Below are positions 49,144 through 61,585 of a DNA stretch of 64,000 nt, piece by piece. Below the pieces are notes generated by a model, which was not told the origin of the DNA, ran no database searches, and worked only from the letters and a program-made list of their open reading frames with translations. The stretch is from Paramecium sonneborni (taxonomy: Eukaryota; Ciliophora; Oligohymenophorea; Peniculida; Parameciidae), in the NCBI GenBank assembly GCA_905182985.1, contig CAJJDN010000010.1, forward strand, positions 703,143 through 767,142. The letters are read 5' to 3'. A program made the translations under genes and the position numbers. Every line of letters begins with the position of its first letter. Position 1 is the first letter of the stretch.

Positions 49144-51863
49144 TCAAACTATAGATATCTATTAAATTAGGTCAACATATTTATTGTAGAATTAAAGATT
49201 TTTGAACACTCTAACAATTTATGAAAATGTAATTTTATTATTTAAAAATGGATCTAACATTTCATAAATTTGAGAGCATTCTTCATTCTTTAATTTTGGC
49301 TTTATACTTTCAGTTAACTTAAAAAATTATTACTAAAGTTAATAAATATTATTAAATACTTAATTCAGAATTCCATCTTTATCATGATCAACTTAATCAA
49401 ATACAATACAAAAATTTGCTAAGTATTATTTATACTGACTCATAAAATGATCAAGTATAAGTTTGATAAATACAGAATAGTCATATTTAATAGGTTCTTT
49501 TTAAGCACTAGGTCTTCTTTATTATTCTTTTTGATTGGTTTTTTTAATTGGGCTAACACTAACTACAGTTTTAATTTAATGAATCTTTAATTAACTAAGT
49601 AAAATTTCTTTTTCTTCTTCTTCAGGAAAACAAATTTTCAACATATCTATGACTTCTTGTTAGGTTATCTATCCTGTAACTTTTTATTTGACCATTTCCA
49701 TAATTTCTGCCTTAGATTTTGTTTTGTATTTAGCTTACAAAGTTGACTAAACTTGAATTTAAATAATTACTTTAATAATCTATTCAATGTTTTATTTACG
49801 CTAAGATTATAATAATCGAAAATCCTCATCTAAATTATTTTTAAGCACTAATGCAAATACACTAACATCATTATCTTCAGCAATATATTTTTAGATGGCA
49901 TTAATAATACAAGCAACCCATTCTAAAGCTAAATTCTATTTATATTAAATGAAAATACTTTTAATCCATATTTACAATATAAATATGTGTACATATGTTA
50001 TTCAATAGTTTCAAAAGGCAATTTATTTTCATATTATCGAATATCGTGTTTAGATTTGCTCTCATAAATATCCTAAATTATATCTTTTAGTTATTTTAAT
50101 GTCAAGGGTCGAAATGATTAAGGTTAAACAAGAATATGGAATTCTGATAAAGTTTTTTATCTCTTTTTTTCAATTATACTTGGACTTTCAGATTATTTTT
50201 AAGTGATTTCAGAGATTAAATTTGAATTTTTTTCAATTTTTGATTTTCTAATAATCATATCTAAATATTTTTTATTTTCTTATTAAAGTTATTCATTTTA
50301 TGATTATAAATCTTCATATTTTAGTTGAAATGATTGCATATTAATTGATTTAGTAAGTATTATATTATCATCTTGATGATTTATTGTTTAGCTTTCTTTT
50401 GAGAATAATTATTTATTCTCAGTTTAAGTTCCTTTCACAAACATTACTACTTGTTGAGTTTAAAAATTAGAAAAGGATTGAATATCCTAAAAAGATTAAT
50501 TAGATGATTAAATTTATTTAGAGCTATTTCTATGAGATCTTTAAATTTATTATTACTGAGCAAATTAATATTCTAATTAAGAAACAATATTATTCAGATC
50601 ATCCTTCTCTTATTCTTATTTTAGAACAGTATTCTATAAAGTATTTACTTATAATTTTAAATTCTAGACCATTTCATACAATTAGTCTTTCTATTAGAGA
50701 ATTTTATTTTTTTCAGCTAATAGTCGATCAAAATCTTCTTTAAATAGTTGAATTTCTTTATTTAATGATTTGACAAAATCACTATTTAAAATGAATTAAT
50801 CAAGTTCTTAATGTTCTTTTTATATTTTTTTATAATCTCTAAGATTGTAAATGATATTAGTTAAGTCATTGAAAATATTGGAATGTTCTAATTACAATGT
50901 TCTTAAGACTTCTTCAAGTTTATTATTGTTATTCCTAAAATATTCTATTAATTCTCTAAAACAGATTTCATATAAATCATATTTAGCCTAATTAGAAATT
51001 GAATATTTACTCTAAGTATATGTGTATCAAGAAAATGTTTGGAATGAGTTTATTAGACTTTGTTTTGAAAATCAATCATAACATCTTTGACATGATCAGA
51101 CAATTAAGGAGAGTTGATTTTTGATTGATTTTAATTATTTTATATATTACAAATTTGATTAAAAAGATTCTTTTAACTTAATTAGATAAATAAGTACTTC
51201 GACATTATCTACATCTTCTTAATTGAAAGTGATTTCACTTTAATAAGATTTTTCAGATCTAACTGATTGTCTATCAGAAGGTCTATCACTATCTAATTGA
51301 TCAAAGAATTTGAGTCTTCTATTATTTAATGTAATAAGATTTGGTAATTATTGGATTACAAATTTTTCTTCATTAATATTTTTTAATCCGATATGAAGAT
51401 GAACTAATTTAGGCATAGTTTTTAAAGCATTGATGATAGGAATAATCTATAAAATGTAAAAGTAATTACATCATCAAAAAGATTATTGGAAATATCTAAA
51501 GTTTCAACAGTACTCAATGTAGAAAGATCTTCAGGTAAGGTATGTAAACGATTACCATGCAATATTAACTTGATTGATGCATTATCATAATACTTCACGT
51601 AAATTGCTGCATTCTGCCAAATGAGGCAGTAGATCTTTTAAATTATCAATTTATTAAAACTCTAAATCAACTGTTTAATTGCAATTTTTATTAGGTTTTT
51701 ATCTCAATAAATCTATTCTCAAGATCAAAATAATACTTGTTTTTAATACAGATTCTGTTAATAATTGCATTCTTTTTTTAGAATCCTCAAAATTAAATTT
51801 ATCAGCGTCTGCAATATGTAAAGAAACAGCTAAGACTTCTTTTGCTATGTCTTTTTAATTCAT
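49144..51863 (-). CDS. LRR, coiled-coil, EF-hand-like protein
   Basis: About 850 residues in roughly eight exons. The N-terminal third has leucine-rich repeats: LPHLAECSNLRELILHGNRLHTLPEDL, VETLDISNNLF, PKLVHLHIGL and LPNLITLN with the usual N and L spacing. Then a Ser/Arg-rich linker and a long coiled coil (LFKEDFDRLLAEKNKILQQK). The C-terminal third is helical and contains one EF-hand-like loop (FDQVDHDKDGIL). Introns inferred at about 51578, 51450, 51180, 50970, 49960 and 49405, each 21-32 nt. The layout resembles ciliary LRR scaffold proteins (LRRCC1/CEP-like); no exact family was assigned. Confidence 0.8.
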
Positions 51864-52055
51864 TATATTAAATTTTATTATAATATATATAGATTTTTTA
51901 AATATAGTGAATATGTATAGAGAATAATGATAAAAAGACATAATAACATAATGAATTAGAAAATATTATGAATATTTATAAGATATATTTAAATATTATT
52001 TAAGAGATGAGTTCATGATTATCGATAATTAATTTGAATTTCATTTTATTAACAA

Positions 52056-53196
52056 ATGGGAAATCGTTGTATACAAAATTAACTACCAGATCCAGAATTA
52101 AACAATAGTCAAATTCAAAATGGAAAAATTTAATCTCCAATAGATAAACCGTCACATATTCAATAAGATCCACCTTAACCTGATGTACTGATTTAATAAC
52201 CTGATCCAAAAAATTAACCTGATCCACCTGTTAACTTAGAAGATAGAAGATAGATTGAAGAAAGAAGTGCTTTAGCAATATAAGGAGCAGCTAGAAAAAA
52301 AATTGCCAGATAAAGAGCTAGTGAATAAAGAGCTTTGCTTGAAGAAGATAAACCTAAAGATTGGACTATATTTGAAGGAGATTTTAAAAGTCCTTAATTA
52401 CCATCTGATGCATATGACAAAATTGATAAGACTGTCACAAATGATAATCGAATGCTATCTACTTATACAAAAGATGGAAATATTTATTTAGGATAATGGA
52501 ATAAAGGGAAAATGTAAGGATATGGTCAAATGATTCAATCAGATGGAACTTATTTAGAAGGACAATGGAATAATGATTAATTGGAAGATGGAGCCATTTA
52601 CTTTCCAAATAAAGACTTATATGTATTATAAATAAATATTTTTAGTTAGGAACTAAATAGTAAGGATTAAGAATGTATAGTAATGGTGCTAAATGTTATG
52701 GAGATTTTTTAAATAGATTGCCACATGGTTAAGCAATTGAAGAACATCCAGATGGTACTAAATATGAGGGGACATTTATTAATGGATAAAAACATGGAAA
52801 AGGTCTAATCAAATTTGCAGATGGATCAGAATATAATGGAGAATATAGGAATGGATAAATGGAAGGTTATGGAGTATTCATATAAAAAAATGGATTTAAA
52901 TATGAAGGTTAATGGTAAAGAAGTATGATGAATGGTCATGGTAAATTACATTTCTAAGATGGAACTATATATGAAGGTAATAACTTTTATATATCTAAGG
53001 GGATTTTCATGATGATGTTTTTGAAGGTTAAGGAACTATGACTTATTCTGATGGTTCTAAATTTGAAGGACATTTTAAAAATAATAAAAGAGTTGGAAAA
53101 GGAAAAGTTACTACAAGTGATAAAGTTGTTACAGAATGTGATTGGTAAGAGGGAGAATTAATCCTAAATATTTAATAGATATCATAGAACAACTGA
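52056..53196 (+). CDS. MORN-repeat protein with MGNRC start
   Basis: About 365 residues; two introns (23 nt each, near 52631 and 52980). N-terminus MGNRCIQN fits N-myristoylation plus palmitoylation. A disordered region with repeated PDP-type motifs and a charged helix (KIARQRASEQRALLEEDK) is followed by about eight MORN repeats: GNIYLGQWNKGKMQGYG, GTYLEGQWNNDQLEDGA, GTKYEGTFINGQKHGKG, GSEYNGEYRNGQMEGYG and others of the YEGxWxxGxxxGxG type. MORN proteins bind membranes or scaffold the cortex; with the lipid signal, a plasma-membrane or alveolar-sac role is likely. Ends 53 nt before the convergent Rab gene. Confidence 0.88.
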
Positions 53197-53249
53197 TCAA
53201 ATATCTAAAAATAAATATATCATTTCTAAATAAAAAAAATTACATAAAT

Positions 53250-54166
53250 TCAACAGCAAGATTTTTTTTTTATTTTGTGTCTTCAGGTGCTACATCACTT
53301 AGCTATACATATTTTCCATCTATAGATGGTTCATTTTTTTGATTTTTCTCCTTTTCATCTTATTTAGAATCATTAGATTGTGATGCTAGGTATTTTTAAT
53401 ATTCGGTTCCTACTCTAACTCCAAAATTCTATTAATATCATGGAGATTAACTTCAATTTTAGGATCAATAATTCCTTTTTGTATTTTAAATAGAATGATT
53501 TCAGCTAATTTAGTGAACATCTATAAAGTTCAATTTTTATGGAATAATACTTAATCTACATTATAATTTGTCTTGGCAACTTGTTTCCATAAAGCCTATT
53601 TCATTGTCAGAAGCAAATTATTTGGCTTCTTCAAAAGAGACTTGACGCCTTTTGATAAAAATATTAGATTGATACTATTATTCTAAATCATTTTTATTTC
53701 CTACTAATAAAAATGTAATGTGTTTATTTCCATTTTCTCTGGCATCATCCAACCATTTCACAACATTTTCAAAAGAGTTTCTCCTACAAAATAAATGTCA
53801 ATTTAATTACTTAGTTATATCATATACAATAATAGCAGCAGCAGATTTTCGATAACAAGATCTACTAATTGATCTAAAGGATTCTTATCCTGCCTCAATA
53901 ATCAAAATATTTTAGATACTGTATCCCAAATAAATAATTTAAGAGCAACATTTTAAATTCTTATGATTCTAGCTCCTAATTCAACTCCTATAGTGATATC
54001 ATCTTTGGATCTGAATCTTTTGTGTATAAATTACGTCGAAAGGCAACTTTTACCAACACCTTAAGAATTATGTTAATTTAATACCCATATCACCAATTAT
54101 TATATAATTGAAGAAATAAACAAAACTTGTGTCAAATTTATCATTCAAGTTACCTGTTGATGACAT
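53250..54166 (-). CDS. RAB2: Rab2-like small GTPase with two apparent frameshifts
   Basis: ER-Golgi traffic GTPase. G1 loop GDMGVGKSC (across an intron), switch I with DDITIGVELGAR typical of Rab2, WDT then AGQESFRSISRS (another intron), GNKNDLE (G4), METS (start of G5). An extra T at about 53578 breaks METS-AKTNYNVD. A run of ten T at 53262-53271 is also out of phase just before the true C-terminus KSCC, a standard geranylgeranylation signal, with stop at 53250. Five or so 23-31 nt introns otherwise join well. Reads that correct both points would give a normal protein of about 225-250 residues. Sequencing error or a fresh pseudogene are both possible. Its ATG lies 45 nt from that of CCDC96 on the other strand. 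Confidence 0.85.
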
Positions 54167-54211
54167 TTTTATTAATAATTGAGATTATATAAATAATAAA
54201 TCTAAATAATA

Positions 54212-57200
54212 ATGAGTGATTAAGATCAAGATTAATACTATGATGAGTAAGAAGAAGAAGAAATGGAAGATTATGATTAAGAAGTTGATTTTGAAAACAT
54301 GACAGAAGAATAAAAATAATAATATCTAGCAATGCATGGTAATTAACAGTTATCAAATATCAAAATATAGATTAAAATTATTAAGAAGAAGAAGAAGAAG
54401 ATGAAGAAGGTAATTAAATGGAAGAGGATGAATAACAATATAATCAAGTATAAAGAAATTAAGGATTGGGAAGTTCATCCTAATTTTAATAAGATAATGG
54501 TGAAGAATCTAGACATAGTCCAGGAAGAAGAGAGCAAAATGATGAATATGATTAAGATGAAATATTAAGAAAAGTAAAAAGAGATCTATTAGACAATGTT
54601 AATCGAGTTAGGAAAGATAAGAAACTAAATCCATTATATATTGAATTGATGCCCGCAATAGTAGCAGAAAGATTTGCATCTTATTTACTTGATGATAATG
54701 ATGGTGAACTTGATGATAAAAATCAGAAAAATGAATATAAGAAACTGTATTTTTAATTTAATTTAAATAGAATCGATTTTTATAAGTATAATGAAAAAAA
54801 ATTAGATGACCTTAAAATAATATAGATAGTCTCTAAATTTGAAGAAGATGTTGTTCCTGATGCCTAAGTTATTTATGACTATTTTATGGAAATGGGTTAT
54901 CTATTTTTTGAAGTAGAAGATGATAGAAAAACATTACTCTCTAATGAAATGAATCATATTGCTATTGGTGTAGCTTGTGATGATAATTAAATTGCTATTG
55001 TTTATCTAGTCAGTCATAAAGATTTATGTGTTACTAAAATAGAAGATAGCAATGATGGATCTATATTAGTTCATGGAAAGATGCTTGAAGATTTAGTTGG
55101 TGTTTATGCATTATAGATTCTACCTTTTAACAATGATAATGCAAAAGTACCTGATAAAAATGAAAATAATAAAATAGGACCAGAACATATTGAATTTGAT
55201 AGATAAACTAAATGTTTCATTGCTAAAATTGGAAATTAAGGATAACCATGCACCTATGATATTAGATAATATATTGATTTATATACCAGAAATACACCAG
55301 AGTCTATTCCTTATAAAAAAAGCACAAGAGAAAAATTGAATTTAAAACATATAGAATTAAAACTCAGAATTCCAGTTATTTTCTATCCTGACCCTAGATA
55401 TGTACATGAAGAATAGGAAAATTTATAAGCTCATTAATAAGAAGAATAGGCTCAATAAGCTATATAAGAATCTCCTATTTAATAATTAGAAGACTAAAAT
55501 AGTGATGATTAAAATAAAGATAATTTATCACAAGAAGAAAATCAAAAGTAAAAAGAAGACGAATTTATTCACAAATTTTAAATGCCAAAAGAATAATAAT
55601 TATCCAATAAAGATATTAAAGAAGAATTAGAAATTGCTATTGCTGAAGCGCAAAGATAACATGATGAATTATATGAGCATAATGTTAGTTTATAATCCAA
55701 AATCAAATAAATAAGAAATAAATAAGAAGTTTATGCTGATAAAACTGGAGAAATGACTATGAATGAACATAAATATCTTAACACCTTAGCACATGTACAT
55801 TAAATTAGATTAGACCTTTAATAAACTTAAGATAGATACAACTAAATGGCATAAGAATTACAATCAAAATTAGATGAAAAATCTAAAAAATGTAATGAAA
55901 TTAGATAGGCCTTTATGGATCTAAAAAGAGAAGTTGCTCGAAAGGCTGCATATTCTAGAACAGATAAATCTATTCCTGAATAAAGAATATCTGAATGGGA
56001 AGAATAAGAATAAGCGAAAAATAAGACTTTATAGGAATTAAGACTCGACACATTAAGATTAAAAAACACATTAGCAAAAAATTAAAAATAATTAAAAAAG
56101 AAAGAAGAACTAGCTGAAGGTTTACATTTAATTGATTTTGAATAATTAAAGATTGAAAATCAAACCTTAAATGAGAAAATTGAAGAAAGAAATGAAGATC
56201 TTCATAAATTGAAAAATAAAAATACAAAGACAGTTTAAATGTTAACTCATACTAGNGAAGATTTAGTTGGTGTTTATGCATTATAGATTCTACCTTTTAA
56301 CAATGATAATGCAAAAGTACCTGATAAAAATGAAAATAATAAAATAGGACCAGAACATATTGAATTTGATAGATAAACTAAATGTTTCATTGCTAAAATT
56401 GGAAATTAAGGATAACCATGCACCTATGATATTAGATAATATATTGATTTATATACCAGAAATACACCAGAGTCTATTCCTTATAAAAAAAGCACAAGAG
56501 AAAAATTGAATTTAAAACATATAGAATTAAAACTCAGAATTCCAGTTATTTTCTATCCTGACCCTAGATATGTACATGAAGAATAGGAAAATTTATAAGC
56601 TCATTAATAAGAAGAATAGGCTCAATAAGCTATATAAGAATCTCCTATTTAATAATTAGAAGACTAAAATAGTGATGATTAAAATAAAGATAATTTATCA
56701 CAAGAAGAAAATCAAAAGTAAAAAGAAGACGAATTTATTCACAAATTTTAAATGCCAAAAGAATAATAATTATCCAATAAAGATATTAAAGAAGAATTAG
56801 AAATTGCTATTGCTGAAGCGCAAAGATAACATGATGAATTATATGAGCATAATGTTAGTTTATAATCCAAAATCAAATAAATAAGAAATAAATAAGAAGT
56901 TTATGCTGATAAAACTGGAGAAATGACTATGAATGAACATAAATATCTTAACACCTTAGCACATGTACATTAAATTAGATTAGACCTTTAATAAACTTAA
57001 GATAGATACAACTAAATGGCATAAGAATTACAATCAAAATTAGATGAAAAATCTAAAAAATGTAATGAAATTAGATAGGCCTTTATGGATCTAAAAAGAG
57101 AAGTTGCTCGAAAGGCTGCATATTCTAGAACAGATAAATCTATTCCTGAATAAAGAATATCTGAATGGGAAGAATAAGAATAAGCGAAAAATAAGACTTT

Positions 57201-57848
57201 ATAGGAATTAAGACTCGACACATTAAGATTAAAAAACACATTAGCAAAAAATTAAAAATAATTAAAAAAGAAAGAAGAACTAGCTGAAGGTTTACATTTA
57301 ATTGATTTTGAATAATTAAAGATTGAAAATCAAACCTTAAATGAGAAAATTGAAGAAAGAAATGAAGATCTTCATAAATTGAAAAATAAAAATACAAAGA
57401 CAGTTTAAATGTTAACTCATACTAGGGAAAAATTGGGTTATGTAAAAGCGAAATTTTAAGATTAAGAAAAAATTAATTGTAATATATTTTAATAATTGAT
57501 TTTAGAAAAAAAAAAGGATGATTTAGAAGGACTACGTAAAAACTTAGGAGAACAAAAAGAGTCTAAAGATAAATTAAGAACTGAAAATCTTAAACTAAAA
57601 TAACAAACAGGGTATTTATAAAAATTAAAATAGAATTGTGAATCGTCCTGAATTAATTTAAGATTATAGTAATAGGAAAAAAAATATAGATTAACTTAAA
57701 GTTGAATTAGAACAATTAGAGGTATGAATAATATGTTAGATTTAAGTAAAAACTAAAGTGTATGTAGAAAATTATTGATGAATACTAAAATCACCTCAAG
57801 AAAAAGGAATAAGAATAACAAAATAAGCAAAGAGTTAGACTTTTATGA
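54212..57848 (+). CDS. CCDC96: CCDC96/CFAP184 ciliary coiled-coil protein (with artefactual repeat)
   Basis: Motile-cilium protein of the CCDC96/CFAP184 family, which binds near the base of radial spoke 3/inner-dynein region with CCDC113. Acidic, Gln-rich N-terminus, a globular part (about residues 130-350), a Glu/Gln linker, then the conserved coiled-coil domain with REVARKAAYSRTDKSIPEQR, KKEELAEGLHLIDFEQLKIE, NQTLNEKIEERNEDLHKL and VQMLTHTREKLGYVKAKF. The last exons (introns of 22 and 25 nt near 57610 and 57722) give NRPELIQDYSNRKKNIDQL. 55087-56255 is repeated at 56257-57425 around an N; since 1,170 is divisible by three the frame continues, so the model as written has a false repeat of 390 residues. 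Real length is about 775 residues. Confidence 0.88.
55087..57425. repeat. 1,169-bp tandem duplication around an N (likely assembly artefact)
   Basis: 55087-56255 and 56257-57425 are identical by eye, with a single N at 56256 at the seam. Entirely coding (CCDC96). Same layout as the two duplications near 31-37 kb. Confidence 0.93.
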
Positions 57849-57968
57849 TATTTTAATATAAAAAATTAATTAATTAATTCTTGGGATAGTAGTCATCTTT
57901 GATCAAAAATTGAATTGAAGAGAATATTTAATATTGTGTTATAAAAAATATAAATATAATTTGTTAAA

Positions 57969-60900
57969 ATGAATGAGAAAAAGAAATCTGTATTTTTTGA
58001 CAAGAGAGATGAAAATTATATTCATCTAACATCACCAATTTACTTTTTAGAGATGTTTACAAAAAAAAAAATTAAGTGTGACATAATAATACCTTAAACA
58101 ATAATATTTTCAAAAGGTACAGCAACATTATGGTTATTTAATTCGAAAACATCCTAAACTCCACTCATATTAAAAAAAAACTCAAATAAATTGAATTTTG
58201 TAGAGATATGCAGAGTATTATGCAAAGTAAAACAAAACGAAGATTTTCGAATTGACACTCTTACAACACTTTTAGACATTATTAAAGCTGGGAAAAATGA
58301 AATCACAGCTTTTGCAAGAATAAGTAAAGCAAAGAAATCAATTAATAAAATTGATTTGGTTAAAATGTTTTTAGATGGAAATGTTAGTGGTTTATAAATA
58401 TTATAAGAGCATTTAGAGAATTATTCAAAAGCTGGTATAATCAATCTAATAAGTTAGATGAATTATTTTATGCCGAATATCGACAAGATGTTATTAATTT
58501 ACCTGTCAGTTATAGATTTTTTAAAAAGTCAACTTAAAAATAAGTAATTCAATAAACTTTGCCAAAAAAATTATCATAATTACATTTATAATAATAAACA
58601 TAACATTCTGATAGTTATGATGAAAGTAATAAAAACGATTAAGTTGAATATGTTGATTGCATGTTTAAATTCTTTGATAATTAAATGAATTAAACATTAT
58701 CAAAAGTAAATAAAAAATTGTAAATTTAGATTGTTAAAAGATTAGTTGATTTCTTAGAAAAAGCATACAGAATAAGAGTGAAGAAATTAGTTGCTAAGTT
58801 TATGCAAAATGATTCATAAATAATTTATTTTCTAGGTTTGAAAGAACTTTTGGTTGATTTCCATGAAAATGCCCCATATGAGATTTAAAGCATGAAAAAT
58901 GAATTAAAAGATAATAATTCTTTTGAAAACTTTTTAATTTTAATAAAGATGTTTACAAGGATAAGAGATAAAAAGCCAATGAAAATACCTTAAACAATTT
59001 ATGAAGATGATAAAGAAATAAGTTAAAAATTATATAAGAATCTAATAGTATAAAGATGTGTTGGTGATTTTTGTGATTATATAATGGAAGAAAAGAATAG
59101 AGGACCTCTTTAAATACGTAAAAATATTGTCACAGATTATAAAAAGTATTTTGGAAATAAAAAAATGAATGAAGAGAAATTTTCAGTTACTCTTCCCCAT
59201 GAAATTTCATTTTAATTAATTCTTAGAACTAGGGAATGTTCTTAAGAAGTTATTGAAGTACTAATGAAAAATAAAATATTCACTAGAAATTCTAAACATC
59301 ATTTTTAAGAATTTGATAAAATAAATACTGATGAGGAATATCCATTTAAATTTAATAAAACAGAAGTTTATAATTTACCAAATCTTTATAAAACTGTTAA
59401 AATATGTAAAAATTGTTTTGTTGTTTATTCTTTGGCTAGCAAATATTTTGATTAGAGATTATCAAATGATTTATAATAAAAATAATGGATTAAAAGAGAT
59501 TCATCATCTTTAGCTTAATAACCAACAAGTTTAAATACATCTCATTAATAATTATCATAATTAGAAAGATCTAATATAAAAAGAAATGATTCAAGAATAA
59601 AATAGAACTAAAATTAATCATTATAGAAAATTAAAACACAAACATCTTAAAATAACATTGAAAAAGAATAAAATGAGATTAGGGTTAGGAAAATATAAAG
59701 TGCAAAATAATTTAGAGTAATTTAATCTGCTCATTCATAAGCTCCAAAAACATTTAAATTATTTATGCCTAGTTAATAATAATAATTAGAAAATACAAAA
59801 AGAAATTCCTAAAGTTCCAAAACAAATAATATAGACATTAATAGATTAACTATGGGTTTTCTTAATTACACAAAGCCTCCTAAACCAAATAAAATTTAAT
59901 CTGCTAAAATGACTACAGGAGGACTTTAATCTTAGAGAAGTTAAATGGAATCTTAGCATTTAATAAGATCTGATAGTTAATCAAATTAATTTTAAAGAAA
60001 TAGAATTAGTAAAAGTTAGAGACAAATAAATTCAAATAAAATATCCTTCTTTTAAGGTAAACTAAGAGTTATTGAAGTTCCTTAAATTCAATATACCTTA
60101 TTAGATGTATGTCAACTTTTTGATTTAGAATACCCTCCTGAAAGTGTTCCAGATATCTATTTAGAGTCTGTAAACTATTTTACATTTTAATAATGTGCAA
60201 TTCCATATTTAATTTTATAAAATTAAGAGGAAGATTAAGAACTTAATAAAGACAATCATAGTGGATTAGATTTAACTGAAAAAGATCGTCAAATAGTGAT
60301 ATTTTTAGCAGACTTTTTTGATAATGCATTTGAATATTTAGATATAATGTAATAGAATATAAAACCGAATACAACTATTTTATTAATGAATTTACCAGGT
60401 ATAACATAAATTTTTATTTTAGGTTAGTCTTATACAGTTTTCGATCCAAATATTATTTAAGATAATTTAGATATATCTTTATTATTAGATTCTTTACTTT
60501 TTGAGCTATGCTAAAAAGATATAATTAAAAATAATGACATTTATAAATTTATTGGATATGGATATGGTGGCTTTTAAGTCTTAAGTTACAGTAAGAAATA
60601 TTTGATATTTAGTGACTCATATTTAGAATAATCTTCCAAAAATTGGAGGTCTTCTCATAATAAATGGATTTTGTGAAATAGATGATATGTTGACAGATAC
60701 TTTGAAAAAATCAAAAGAAGTATTTTAAACTTGTCCAAATGATATGCCAGAATTAGGTTTTCATTTCTGGAATTCTCTCACTTAATCTAATGAAGAAAAA
60801 TAAGATCCTAGATTTAATCCAATTTCATTGAATGGAAGATTACATATAATAAACGGTATTTATTAATTAAATTTTAGGTTTGATGAAATCATAAAATGTA

Positions 60901-61086
60901 TGGAATTCATGTGTTATGGAAATTCCAATGAAACTGTATCATGGATTGAAAAACTGTCTTGTTAACATAAAACAAGCTCATTTGATTAAAAATAGTTCTT
61001 CTTCTTGTAACTCTTGTGAAATGAATTTAATTAATTTTGGGCACAAACTTTAAAATTTAGAAGAACTCTTGTTTGAATTCCTATGA
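57969..61086 (+). CDS. Large protein with C-terminal alpha/beta-hydrolase-like domain
   Basis: About 1,000 residues. The N-terminal half is soluble with helical blocks (EICRVLCKVKQNEDFRI, KNEITAFARISKAKK, RAFRELFKSWYNQSNKLDE) and a repeated Gln/Lys/Ser-rich disordered linker. The last 300 residues look like an alpha/beta-hydrolase fold: NTTILLMNLPGQSYTVF, then FIGYGYGGFQVLSY where the nucleophile elbow GxSxG is GYGYG, NNLPKIGGLLIINGF and MKLYHGLKNCLVNI. The missing Ser suggests no esterase activity. Introns of 20-24 nt near 60398, 60590 and 60855. A base is out of phase around 58395-58420 (reading switches from FLDGNVSG to RAFRELF). No family was named; similar architecture occurs in ciliated protists. 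Confidence 0.72.
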
Positions 61087-61256
61087 CATTTATATATATT
61101 AATTATGGTTAATATGTTAAGAGAAAAACAGTTAATAAAATACCTAATCTAGGCTTTATGAATATTGTAATTTAAACGTAATAAAACAAAAATAAGTCTG
61201 TTAGTTCTAATACATATTTATATCTATAACAATCATTAATCATTGTTTCATGATAC

Positions 61257-61433
61257 TCAGTCTTCACATTCGAAGCTTTAATCATTGTATTACATAAACT
61301 CAAGATTTTTAAAATGTTCATCCAATGATGTATTAAGATCTAGATGATTTTAAGATGACTTATTTCTTGTCTAGTTTTCTAAATCATAGCAATCTGTGTA
61401 AAACTTGTCTAACTTTTAACTCAACTTATCCAT
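61257..61433 (-). CDS. Possible 58-residue protein
   Basis: Frame MDKLSQKLDKFYTDCYDLE... with good coding composition (charged, helical) and TGA stop. It may be the last exon of a slightly larger gene, as a GTGAGTATTT donor-like site and TTAATTAAG acceptor-like site lie just upstream. No homologue recognised. The 61087-61256 and 61434-61585 flanks are AT-rich without other signal. Confidence 0.42.
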
Positions 61434-61585
61434 TTTTCTTTTAACTTTAATAATTATTGAATAGTCTTAATTAAATTTGTATTTGAAGCAAAATACTCAC
61501 AATTTGGTTTGGTAGTTATTTTGCCTTTTATTTAAATGTTTAATTCTTTTAATTTTATAATATTCAAAACAAAACAATAACACCT

